A stretch of 64,000 bases of DNA. It comes from Camarhynchus parvulus. Lineage: Eukaryota; Chordata; Aves; Passeriformes; Thraupidae. A program made the translations under genes and the position numbers. A model generated the notes under the pieces. It saw only the letters and a list, made by a program, of their open reading frames with translations, did not search any database and was not told where the DNA came from. Shown one piece after another: positions 1-10,384 of the stretch. Where the stretch lies: the NCBI RefSeq assembly GCF_901933205.1, contig NC_044572.1, forward strand, positions 89,308,965 to 89,372,964. The letters are read 5' to 3'. Position 1 is the first letter of the stretch, and every line of letters begins with the position of its first letter.

Positions 1-2707
1 GCAGTGGCAGGGGCAAGGGGCTTTGGGATTTTTTAAAAATGTGTTACTGTAGTAGTTAGTCTGACAAAAAAGAGAAACAATTCACTTTAATATGATGGAG
101 ATACTCGACTTCATTGAAATTAATGTTTTAACAAAAATAATAATCTATCAATTGATAATTGAAATATTTTCATTTTAGCAGAATAAAGGGTAAAACTACC
201 TCTCTGTAGTTCTACTGGTAGTTTTGTACAGTTCATTTAGGAGTTCTGCAGCAAAGATTTAGGGTACAAAGCCTGATGAAGGGCGAATGTATTCGTTGGC
301 CTGCTTACTGCATGCGAGTTTCTTCTGCATAGTAACTGCCTATGGTACCATACTGGAGAGGGATTAAGATGTTTTATATTCTGTGTGTGCATTGGAGAGG
401 ATGTGTTTTACCTAATCTTGTTTAGCCACCATGCAGACAGCTTTGAGGATTTTTTTTCATCCCAGTATCCTTTAAAACCTGCAGATCTTTGGAAAGGGAA
501 GGTATTTCCATTTCTTTCGTTTGCTTTTCAAAAGTGCAGAGCTTGGCCTTTATCTTGAGGAGCAAAGAGGAAAATACTAAGCACAGCGCCCCTGTCTACA
601 GCTGGGCACTTCTTAAATATTTTGGTCAATTAAATGTAGGTGAGAAATACTGAGCTGCTCTCAGAAATTTGTCTTCATTTTTTGGTATGAAAGCAAAATA
701 ATATGTTCTCGAGTTCTTTGATGCTAATTGAATAAAATGTAGGTCTACACACGCCTTGTCCTCAAAAGTGTAGCAGATGTTCATTGCTTTGTCTTCAAAC
801 AGCCATGTCTGGCATCTTTTTCAAAGTGTTGTCCTAGTGTTGAAGGACTGACTGCTGCTTTTTTCTGCAAAGTGCTGTGTGCATGCAGAGGTAGAAAGAC
901 AGAGAAGGAAGAAAGCAAAATGTTCACCTGAATGGATGGGATTACTTTTGAAAGAGGAAATCTGTTCCCAGTGTCTGAGATCTTTTAAAAATCTTCAAAT
1001 GCACCACAACTATTTGAGCAAGAGAAGGATTGCATGCATGCCCAAGGGGTTTGCAGCGATTGAGAGATATCAAGGTAGCAAGCTAAAGAACCTGAAATTT
1101 TGGAAGGATGCTAGAGGGCTACAGATGCCCTAAGACAATAGGATTACTAGAAAGCAACTAGCATTTTTCTTGTCTCTGCTAGGCTGCTACTATCCCAGTA
1201 GCTTTTTTGTTATTCTCATGCCAGATTCTCACATTTTTAATCCTTCCTTGGGACCTGGTTCTGCACTTCTGTTGCCCTCAAATCCCTCACAAAAGGTGGT
1301 GCCAGTATTTTTCTGTGACACACACACCCATATGCATGTGACAACATATATTCCTAGTGAAAATGATAATATTTTTAATCACAGGGTTTTAATGTTACAG
1401 ACCAGGATTCTAAGTGAAAAGACTAAGCCACCGACTACTCCTGGATCTGAGGTTAGGGTACGTGGACAGTCTAGTAAAAAATTATAGATATGAAAAGCTA
1501 CAGGCCATGAGAGATTACAGTGTTACAAGAAGAGAGAATTTACAGATGGCTGGATTTCATGGGTTACAGGCACTTAAATGAGAAATAACACAAACCTAAA
1601 GAAAACCAAATTATGTGGGTGGGGACTTCCTGGGTAGTAGAATCTTCCAAGGCTAACCTCCCACCTACACCACACATAAGAGCAGGATCACATAGGTAAG
1701 GATATCAAAAATTTGGGGTTGGATGTAGCAAAACTGGGATCAACAGGGAAAAGATATTTAATGGTGGATTTTTTTTAATAAGACTGGGGGAAAAAAGGTA
1801 GGTTGAAGGGAAGTGAAGAGGAAGATCTAGTAAAAGAAAAAAAGGATAATAAAGCATGTAAGTTTCATTGACTCTATTTAAGGGGGCTTGTCAACAAATG
1901 TGAACTCACTGCAGAATGTTTATACACTGGAGATACTAGAAGAGCAGCTATCCGAAACTTATCCAACAGTCTTTTGGTTTTTAGATGGGTACTAGATTAA
2001 AGCTGCAAAAATGATTTAAAGACCTCACCCCATATACATAGTCCTGAATTTTGCAACATCGCATAGATTTTGTTTCTGTCTCAGCAGATGCAGTTTGGAT
2101 GCCCAGCTGTTACTCTAGTTTGAGTAAAGCTTACTTCATCTGAGAAAGAAGAGTTGAAGCTGTTTGTTAAACTGCTGATTTATTTCACAAAAGTTCACTT
2201 ACTATGAAGTCGTTCACCTCTACCATTTATCTAAACACTGAAAAATACGAACTTCAGAAAGAGATCAATTCAAGGCACAAAAATCTATTCAACAGGAATT
2301 AGTGAGACCCCAGATAAATGAAGGCTGGCATACTACTGTGAAGTTACAGTAAGGAAGTTGCATTGCCTGCTAGTAAACCTATGAAAAACCCATTGAAGGG
2401 AAGAGCAACATAAGGGAATGAAGAGGGAAAGCGACAAGCAAGATTAACAGTGTCATAGGAGAAGAGGACTACAAGTTCTTCAGTTCCAGAAATGAACACA
2501 TACTAAAAGAGTATGTTTGGTCTGGAAAAGAAGTATTAGATAAGTAAATCCAGTTCTACAGCCTGATAGTCATATCCTAATTTCACTCTCATAACAAGTT
2601 TAAGCTCAATACCTTAACCAAGAGACTTTCACTCTTATGCCGGTTGTGGGTGGTCAAACACTCAAATAGAACATCAGAAGACATTGTGATGTATTTGTTC
2701 TTTAACA
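1..2707. other. Anonymous non-coding DNA
   Basis: No gene, RNA gene or recognisable repeat was seen. The longest open frames are 84 and 105 codons (879-1133 and 1170-1487, plus strand) and have no recognisable domain or exon-like context. Ancient repeat remnants too diverged to recognise by eye may be present. Confidence 0.6.
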
Positions 2708-2826
2708 CATTGAAAACTCAGCTGGACAAGGTTACCAGCAACCAGCTCAAACTGACCTCAACTTGAGTATGGGGGTTGGATTGTGTGGTCCCAAGAGTTC
2801 CCTTCCACTGCCAATAATTCTTTGAT
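2708..2826 (+). mobile_element. CR1 LINE 3'-end fragment
   Basis: The stretch reads like the 3' end of a chicken-repeat-1 LINE in sense orientation. It has the 'gaaaactcagctggacaagg' segment near its start, then 'gggggttgga', then a diverged form of the terminal 'ttcccttccaacc' box, ending near 'aattctttgatt'. CR1 copies are usually truncated at the 5' end, so a 3' scrap of about 120 bp is typical. It has no coding capacity. Confidence 0.8.
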
Positions 2827-3519
2827 TAAAATTTATTATATTCTTTTCTCCTCATTACTCCTACCATTCCAGAGCAATACAAACTTAGATGAGTTGGTGG
2901 TTGTGGTTGCTTTTCTGAAATAATGCTCAAGAGTCTACTTTTTTTTTGATCAGTGGAAATAGAGAGCAAGAACATCCCTCAGTACATTTGTTTTGATATG
3001 TTAACAAAATAAGCTCTTGTAACTTCCTGTCATACACCATGCACAGTACTAGCTTTGTTGTGTGTGCATCTCTTCTCACTTTTAATTTCTCTTTTCTACA
3101 AATGAATGTAAAGTATACTAGCTCAGGAATGCAGTAATTCTGCAAATTGTGGGTCAGCTCTCAGAGATTTTAAAGCTAGGGCACCTCTCCATTAACAAAA
3201 TGAGTTCAAGAAGTAATGATAGAGGTATAATCCCAGCTTTTAAGAAAAGAAAATCTTTGAACACCTTTCATGATAAGAAAAACAAGGTTCTCTTCCTAGG
3301 AGACCAAATCAGCCTCAGAAATATGTCATGATAATTACAACAAAGGATGTCAGACACAATAGTGAACAATTCAAAGGATATGAAGCATACCACAACTAAG
3401 TATCAAAAAGATCACAATGATTGCCACTGTATGATATTGTGAACCCAGTCATAAAACAGAATATCACTTAAAGAAAGGAAAAGCAGAAGAATTTGAACCC
3501 AATAAGTATTAAGGTCAAA
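2827..3519. other. Anonymous DNA between two CR1 fragments
   Basis: No gene was seen. Two chance open frames of 72 and 60 codons lie at 2927-3145 (minus) and 3149-3331 (plus). The two flanking CR1 pieces are both plus strand, but each has its own 3' end, so they are separate insertions. Confidence 0.5.
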
Positions 3520-3802
3520 GGTAGTGAAAACAACTAGAGAAAATGGCCTTAAATGGAGAGAGGGAAGATTCAGATTAAATTAGAAAAAAATTTTTAATTT
3601 TCGGGTTGTCAGGTATTGGAAAAGGGTACCCAAGGAGGTTGTGGAGTTACAATCCCTGAAGGTGTTTAAGAGGCATCTGGATCCTGCGCTGGGTGATGTG
3701 ATTTACTGGATTAGGGGTTACAGGGCCGGTGCTGGGTTGATGGTGGGACTGGATGATCTTAAAGGCCTCTTCCAACCTTGTATATTCTAAGATTCTATGA
3801 AA
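3520..3802 (+). mobile_element. CR1 LINE 3'-end fragment, about 280 bp
   Basis: This is a sense-strand CR1 3' end, longer than the one at 2.7 kb. In order it shows a diverged 'agagggaagattcagatt' box, a 'caaggaggttgtggagt' box, then 'gggactggatgatcttaaag', 'cctcttccaacctt' and the terminal 'attctaagattctatga'. These match the order in avian CR1 3' regions that I know. The 5' border is soft because the identity fades before about position 3520. The copy carries no intact frame. Confidence 0.9.
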
Positions 3803-6800
3803 TTTTTTGCAAACCACTATTCTGTGAGGCTGCTTAACATCATTTCCTCCTAAATATTCAAAAATGGGGTCTAGACAATTCCTTTGTTATCCATCAAGGA
3901 CAAATTAGGTAGGACCTAAGAACTGTGAGAATGAATTAGCATAAAAATTTTCATTGACTTGACCTTTATTTCTGTAAAGTCCTATCTGCATTTAAATGCT
4001 TCTCACCCACCTAATCCCACCTCAGTTCCCCTCCTGCAAGTTTGAAGGATTTAACCTGATAGAAATACAATGAGTTGAAATACCAGGAGAGAGAAATATA
4101 AAGTACAGAAGACAAGGAAATAACACTGATTGAAAAACACTGAATTACATGCAGTGTGCTGAGAAACCTCTTTTCAACATCTATATCTCAAATATGAAGC
4201 AGTCTTTGGGGACATCTACACAAGGTGAGGGGATTGTAGCTAAGCTTACCTTGTTCAGAAATCAGCTTTTCTTTTCTTCTTATGCTGTCCTAAGACGTTG
4301 ATACCAAAATGCTAAACTATTAAGGAGAAAGGAAAGTAGACAGGATGTTGCCCTGCAGAGAGAAAGGAAATACAGAGTGTAGGTTCTGCCTGACACATAG
4401 ATAATGAAGTTGGGGTCCTGGCAGGTAAGTATACAAAACAGAATATGACTTCCTAACTGTATCTTTTTGAAAATTAATTCCTCAGGGACAGCTCATGCCT
4501 TGGCTTCCACTGTGGTTTATAGAATTTTGATGAAGAAAGAAAGGAGGTGTAAATACAGTGCCAGTATTTCTCACCCACTTACACAGAAGGAAGGGTGCAG
4601 ATAAAGGAATTTGTTTTATCTCAATAAAGTTACACAATAAGAAATGTGCTTTTTCAGCACTTTAAAGGTCTGAATCTCCACAGGTCAACAGGTCAATAGC
4701 ATGAGCAATACTATTAAATTCATATATGGTGAAGTGGAAATCAACTTTCTTCCTGATGTAAAAAAAAGTTCTTCCCTGAATCAGGATAAATTTTCATTAT
4801 AATAGGACAGTAGAAATAAATTCAAAGTAAAAAGTACTGTCCAAGATGCATGAGATTTAGAAAATACTTACAAAATATTAAAGATAGTATGCAAATCTGA
4901 GATTATTTCTTCCTCCTCAGTCTACTTCAAAAATGGTGAATAGCTCAAGGAGAAAGCAGAATTTCTCTGGATCAAAACCAACGGAGGACACTTTGGCATC
5001 CCAAGAACACTCAATTCATAGATTCAGGTAGTTGATAGATTCTGACATTACTTTGCATGCGTTGGCTTTTATTAGTCTGACATTCCTGGACATAATTGCA
5101 TATTTATATCCACTCATATTTTTCCCTTCAGTCACAAGGGTTTCGAGAACCAGGCTTTGGAAATGTTAGGCCACACATATTTCTCGACTAGAAGGTCTGT
5201 CTGACATCCTCCAAGGATACATGCATCACCACATTCACCACAGAAATATAATTATATACTTATGGTGATGAAAATAACTTCAGCCCTTGTCCCGAAAAGG
5301 ATAAAATCCAGAAGGATGTTATTCTTGCAGATCTGTATGGGGTCCCTGAGTAATCTTTCATCAAAATATGTGGAATAATACAGAGAGCACAGTAATGTTA
5401 CTAGAATTGCCATAGTCTTTTCCATAAGACTTGTCTGTTAGTCAGTCACAATTTAACCTTTCAGCTACGCACCAATTCAAGGCAAAACATAGGATGTGCT
5501 CCAGGAGCTTGAATGATTAACTGCACTTCAATTGTTTGAGCTACTTCTTGGACCTGATGGAATGAAGTTCTGGCTACACTGCGAAAATAGTTAGATTTTC
5601 ATGCTGCAGAAAAGGATCTTCATTAATGTGTGCAAATGACATTACTGTATATCCCTACCATAGTATAATGTTTTCAGTTGGACTGTAAGTCCACTTCAGA
5701 GTTAGCTTGCATCACATGTCACAAAAAAATGTAGGGAATATGTCCTTGTGAGACTACATGGCAGCAAATTACTGCATCAGGGAATCACAATTAAGAATTT
5801 ATTTTAGTTTTTAATTTTAAAACACACAAAAAATTTTCAGATTATCTGAATAAATAATAGGAAAGTTGAGAATATTTTCTCAAGAAAATCAGTAGTGATT
5901 GCACTTACATCCTATTTCTGCAGTCGGTGGTTTATGGGAGATCTGCTGCACCTTTGTGAAGGTCTAGAAGTTCAAAAGAGATCAAGCAGAACTTTAGGGC
6001 AAGGGCTTTAAGCAATGTATCAGAAGGAAAGCTGTTACAATCTGTAATAATGATTTACTAGTCTTCTGGCATCTCTTTACAAAATTATTTCTTATTTTTT
6101 CATTTAGTTACAGTGCTAATCAAGTGTGATACTTTTTTAAAAAATGAATACATTAACCTGTATGTGAAAAATATGAAAATACAACAAGTATAACTCTGGG
6201 AGAACCTGAGGTTTATATATATATAAGGTGCATACAACTTCTGTGTGACCCAAATGTTGGTAATTCAAATATAATTCCAGTTTTTGAATTTTTTTTTATT
6301 ATTTGCTTTCTGCCTGTCACATGTCTTAGATGTACATATTTTGAAGACTAATTATTTTGATATTTTTATTCCATTGCAAAGTTTGTATCAAACAACAAAA
6401 TATTAGAATATCCCTAGCACTGAAACGCAAGCATTTATGTCAACCATTATTTCACAGCCATAAAAGTTAAAAGATCTTTTCCAAAAATGTTATCAAGTAG
6501 TTAGGGTCCCAGTTCCATCCAATTCCTCTTGTCCAAGTGTATTCTATATACATACATAAATATATACACAAGGAAAAGAGGTTTCTCCCATGATTTTTGA
6601 ATATGTTAGCTAAGAATTTCTTCATTCATTCTGGGTTTGAGAATAATGGAAAGATGTAGATAATGAAATAATCTGCTGCATCAGTTGATTCTGGTGAGAT
6701 CTCATTGTTTCCTCTGTTTGAACTGGTTCTGAAAACAGGAGTGAGATTCAGCTTCAAGGAGAACTTGCAGGTTTTGAATGATGCAGTATGATTCCAGTAA

Positions 6801-7740
6801 ACTTATTGTTGACATTTTGCTGAGATCTGCAACAATTTGAGACTTTAACTTCGAGTTTCACTGGAAAAATCTGCCATTCAGCTTTATTTAATCCCTAGGT
6901 CAAGTAAGGTGGACTTATTCACATCCTTGCTGTTAAACTCTTACTCCAAGTCCATCAAGGCAGACAGGCTGTACAGATCCATGAACACTCGCTGGGATAG
7001 AAATTATTTGATCATTGTTCCTCAAATCATGTTCTCCTCCAGTGTGCACCTTGTTTCAGTCTCATCTCAAAAGGTCTAAACCTCTTGGAATACCTGAGTT
7101 CCTCCAGCTGTGCAAGTATCTGAATGGAAGCACAATGCAGGGGCAAAGCATTCTCAAGGCAGAGCGGGTACAAGTGGGATACTGAGGCATCCTGGCACTG
7201 AAGCTACCCATAGGGAATAAAAAAAAGGCAGAGCAATAAGAAAAAGGAGCCTTATCTCCAGTGTGAAGTGTCTCCAGAACATAAGGGTTGCTGCTTAAGG
7301 GCTGCTTTTGACCTAGTTTGAACTGCAATTGAAGGATTTGCTACTCTATGAACAAATGACTGCTGAGGTCTGATGATGAGGTCTGGAGAACAGAAATAGG
7401 TTGAAACTAATATCCAGTGGCACTCCTTTTTCTAAAAGAGTATTAAATTCTTCTTTCTTTAGAAAGCAGATATTGCACTGAGTGGTACAGTATTAATTTG
7501 TACAACAGCAGGCAGCATTCTGGCAAATAGAGGTGTATTACCAGGTCCAAAAGTCCAGGAGGACCAAAGTTTTCACTTAATCCCATAAATATTTTTGTTC
7601 TTTTCTTTTGTACACCACTGAATGTCTTGAATTGCTTGCTATGGAGGTGGGATAGTTCCTGAAAAGTGTAACTATCATTTTGCAGCCTCATATGTCTTAA
7701 AACTGTCATCCTGTGCTGGATTTTTAAACAGAGAGGTCAG
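3803..7740. other. Anonymous non-coding DNA, about 3.9 kb
   Basis: No gene or clear repeat was seen. A short (TA)n run lies near 6213-6226. Open frames of 88 codons at 7062-7328 and 7443-7709 (minus) have no recognisable content. The A+T-rich character is uniform. Confidence 0.5.
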
Positions 7741-7832
7741 TAGAACAGAATAGAATAGAATAGAATAGAATAGAATAGAATAGAATAGAATAGAATAGAA
7801 TAGAATAGAATAGAATAGAATAGAATAGAATA
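7741..7832. repeat. (TAGAA)18 pentanucleotide microsatellite
   Basis: About 18 tandem copies of TAGAA run from 7741 to 7830, with one variant unit (CAGAA) at the left end. The array abuts the 3' end of a minus-strand CR1 at 7833. On the CR1 sense strand the unit is ATTCT/TTCTA, close to the natural CR1 tail ATTCTATGATTCT. I infer that the array grew from the LINE tail. It accounts for the repeated tyrosine-serine-isoleucine-leucine-phenylalanine open frame on the minus strand, which should not be treated as a gene. Confidence 0.97.
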
Positions 7833-8068
7833 TTTTGGCTGTAATACACTTACAATAATCAGGTAGTCCAACTGCCTGACCAATTCAGGACTGACCAACC
7901 AAAGCATGATGATATGATCATTGTCCAGATGCCTCTTAACACTGAGAGGCTTGGAGCACCAATCATCTCTCCAGGAAGCCTCTTTGACCACCCTCTTGGA
8001 AAAGAAATACTTCCTGATGTCCATCGTAGACCTTCCCTGGCAGAGCTTTGAACCATTCCCATATGTCC
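7833..8068 (-). mobile_element. CR1 LINE 3' region, minus strand
   Basis: Read on the plus strand, the sequence shows the reverse complement of a CR1 3' untranslated region: 'aggtagtccaactgcctgac', 'gtccagatgcctcttaacac', 'ccaggaagcctctttgacca' and 'tgaaccattccc'. The order and spacing fit avian CR1. The insertion is truncated at its 5' end near 8068. It is well preserved compared with the other CR1 scraps in the window, which suggests a younger insertion. The two open frames that cross it on the minus strand are by-products. Confidence 0.93.
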
Positions 8069-8898
8069 TGAATACAGAGAATAATCAGTATAAGAGATGA
8101 TTTCTTGCCTTTCAGAAAAAGACATTTAATGTAGACCCATCACTGTGTATGGGTGAATCCCCTTGGAGTATTTTATTATAGTACTTAGTGGGGAACATAT
8201 GGTGATATGCAGTAACAGTAATAGATCTTTCCATCCCACCCTGGCTATGCTGTTAGCTTGAAGTCCATCCAATATGGCTTTAAAAGCTTCTCCTTCAGAG
8301 CTGGAATATCTATGGAGGTAGCTTATGATTGTCACAGATGACATTCCTTTTAGTTTATTTTAAAAATCACTAATGACCTGTAGTTGATGGAATAACTCAA
8401 TGAAGTTTTTTCATTGTCCTATATGTATTGTTAAACTAGATATGTTTGAGGTCTTTTTCTATTCTTTGATTTGTGAATAAGAGAAAAATTTATTTCACAG
8501 TCATACCAGTCTTGGCAGAGCATTAATAGCCTTTTTTTCTCAGTTATCAGCAGAGAGTAGTCCGCTTAGTTTACCTCCATTGGATACCAACAGCACTCAG
8601 ATATATATGCACAGTTAGTGTTAGATAGAGAAACTAATTTGTAGAGCCTGGATTGCTTTGGCTTCCCTAGCGAGTAATTCTGAGTTGATATTTAATTGTA
8701 TACAATGTTTAATGAGAGCTGGATATTAGCAAGGCTTTTTGTTATCCTGGATGGAGCTGTTTGAAAATTTGCTTTACGACATCTCAAGACTTCAGGTAAG
8801 CTTGTATCAAACAGACTGTAATTATTACCAAAATAAGCAAATCCTCACGTTTACTCAGATTTTATTTTAGCTCTTTCTCAAAAACTCACTAGCCTGTT
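8069..8898. other. Anonymous DNA upstream of the solo LTR
   Basis: No gene or repeat was recognised. A 72-codon open frame at 8126-8344 (minus) has no recognisable feature. The last five bases (8894-8898, CCTGT) form the left target-site duplication of the LTR that follows. Confidence 0.5.
8894..8898. repeat. Left target-site duplication of the solo LTR
   Basis: CCTGT is identical to 9427-9431 on the other side of the element. The perfect match fixes both LTR borders to the base and shows that no flanking rearrangement followed the insertion. Confidence 0.9.
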
Positions 8899-9426
8899 GT
8901 TCTGGATTTGACTAGGATAGTTAATTTTCTTCCTAGCAACTGGTACAGAGCTGTGTTTTGGTCTATTATGAGAACAATATCAGTAGCACACTGATGTTTT
9001 AGTTGTTGCTCAGCAGTGGTTACCTAAAGTCAAGGACTTTTCAGTGTCCCATGCTCTCAGAGTGAGGAGGTGCACAAAAACCTAGGAGAGAGCATGGCCA
9101 GGACAGCTGACCTGCACTGGGCAAAAGGATATGCCCAGTACATAAACTTGGGGAAGTTGTTCAGGAGAAGCTGATCATTGCTTGAGAATGAGATAATCAT
9201 CAGTCAGCAAATGGTAAGAAATTGTACTGTATATCACTTGCTTCTCTTGGTTCAATCTCTCTCTCCTTCTCTTTTTATTTTAAATTTCTTATTATATTTT
9301 ACTTTGTTTCAATTATTAAACTGTTCTTATCTCAACCCACAAGTTTTACTTTCTGTCTCACTGGGAGCAGGGAGAGAGCAAGCAGCTGTGCGATACTTAG
9401 GCGCTGGCTGGGGTTAAACCACAACA
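8899..9426 (+). mobile_element. Solo LTR of an avian endogenous retrovirus (probably ERVL-like)
   Basis: The 528-bp element starts TGTTCTGG and ends CCACAACA, so it has the TG...CA ends of a retroviral LTR. It is flanked by identical 5-bp repeats CCTGT at 8894-8898 and 9427-9431, the duplication length known for class III (ERVL) elements. A TATA-like 'tacataaa' lies at 9139-9146 and a polyadenylation signal ATTAAA at 9315-9320, giving a U3-R-U5 layout. Boxes such as 'atctcaacccacaagtttta' and 'ggctggggttaaaccacaac' match an LTR family I know as abundant in bird genomes. No internal retroviral genes flank it, so it is a solo LTR left by recombination between two LTRs. Two short open frames inside it are incidental. 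Confidence 0.92.
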
Positions 9427-9431
9427 CCTGT
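9427..9431. repeat. Right target-site duplication of the solo LTR
   Basis: CCTGT directly follows the terminal CAACA of the LTR and is identical to 8894-8898. Confidence 0.9.
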
Positions 9432-10280
9432 ACACGGAAATGAAATCAATGGGAAAGCTGCAGTTGAGATTTACAGGACTCTTAGGAGCTAGCACTCTTC
9501 AAAGGACAAATCTGGGACACTGCTGTGTTTCACCATCCAATGCGCTGTGTCATTGCAATCCACTATCAAAATGCTATAATTACATGTCAGCATGCTATGC
9601 CAGAGAGTGAGATATAACTATGCTGACCCATCTCTAGCTAAGTTTAGAGGCTTCTCAGTTGTCTGCAGCCCTTGCTGCTTCAGTAGGCAAGTCTACTCCA
9701 ATGATATTGGATCACTTGAAGCAGGTAGCAGCAGCCTAGAATTTCTAAGACTTGAATAAATTTGTTACCAATGCACTACTGGATGCATCTTTTTTTTTTT
9801 TTGACTTACTCAAGATTAGGTTTGGGGGAATAGATGTGAAAAACCTCTATACTTGGAAAATCATCTATTGAGTCAAAGGTCTGAGGCCTCTACACAGTTT
9901 TGTTGTAAACTACTGAAATGGAGCCTATAGTTTTTCTGTCCACAAATTCATCAGAGTGGCAAAAAAAAAAAAAGGCTGGAGGATCAAGGATAAATCCAGG
10001 CACATTGGATTCTCCAACATCTTAAATAGTTTCCCTCTAAAACAACAATAGACCAGCCTGCACATTCTATACATAAAAGGGGTCTCATGACTGTGTTCTC
10101 TGACAATGTTTTTGATTGTTACATATTGATGATTACAGGCTTGTGGTTGTTGAGAAAATTGGATATTCCAGAAAAATTTGTGCAAGACAGTAAGCTTTCC
10201 AGGCTGAAAGTGAGAACCATAGACCAAGTGTGGACTGCTCATTAAGGAAGAAGTTTGTTTGTGCTGGATTCCTTTTCCCC
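9432..10280. other. Anonymous DNA with two homopolymer runs
   Basis: No gene was seen. A run of 13 T lies at 9790-9802 and a run of 13 A at 9961-9973. Neither terminates a recognisable retroposon. Confidence 0.5.
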
Positions 10281-10384
10281 TCCCTTCCCTTCCCTTCCCT
10301 TCCCTTCCCTTCCCTTCCCTTCCCTTCCCTTCCCTTCCCTTCCCTTCCCTTCCCTTCCCTTCCCTTCCCTTCCCTTCCCTTCCC
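10281..10384. repeat. (TCCCT)n perfect microsatellite, about 21 units
   Basis: The 104-bp array of TCCCT has no interruption at all. One strand is pure pyrimidine, the other pure purine with GGGAA units. G-runs of three with two-base loops on the minus strand could form quadruplex, and the mirror-symmetric polypurine tract could form a triplex. The four long open frames that run through it, coding Pro-Ser-Leu-Pro-Phe or Gly-Lys-Gly-Arg-Glu repeats, are artefacts of the array. Confidence 0.98.
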
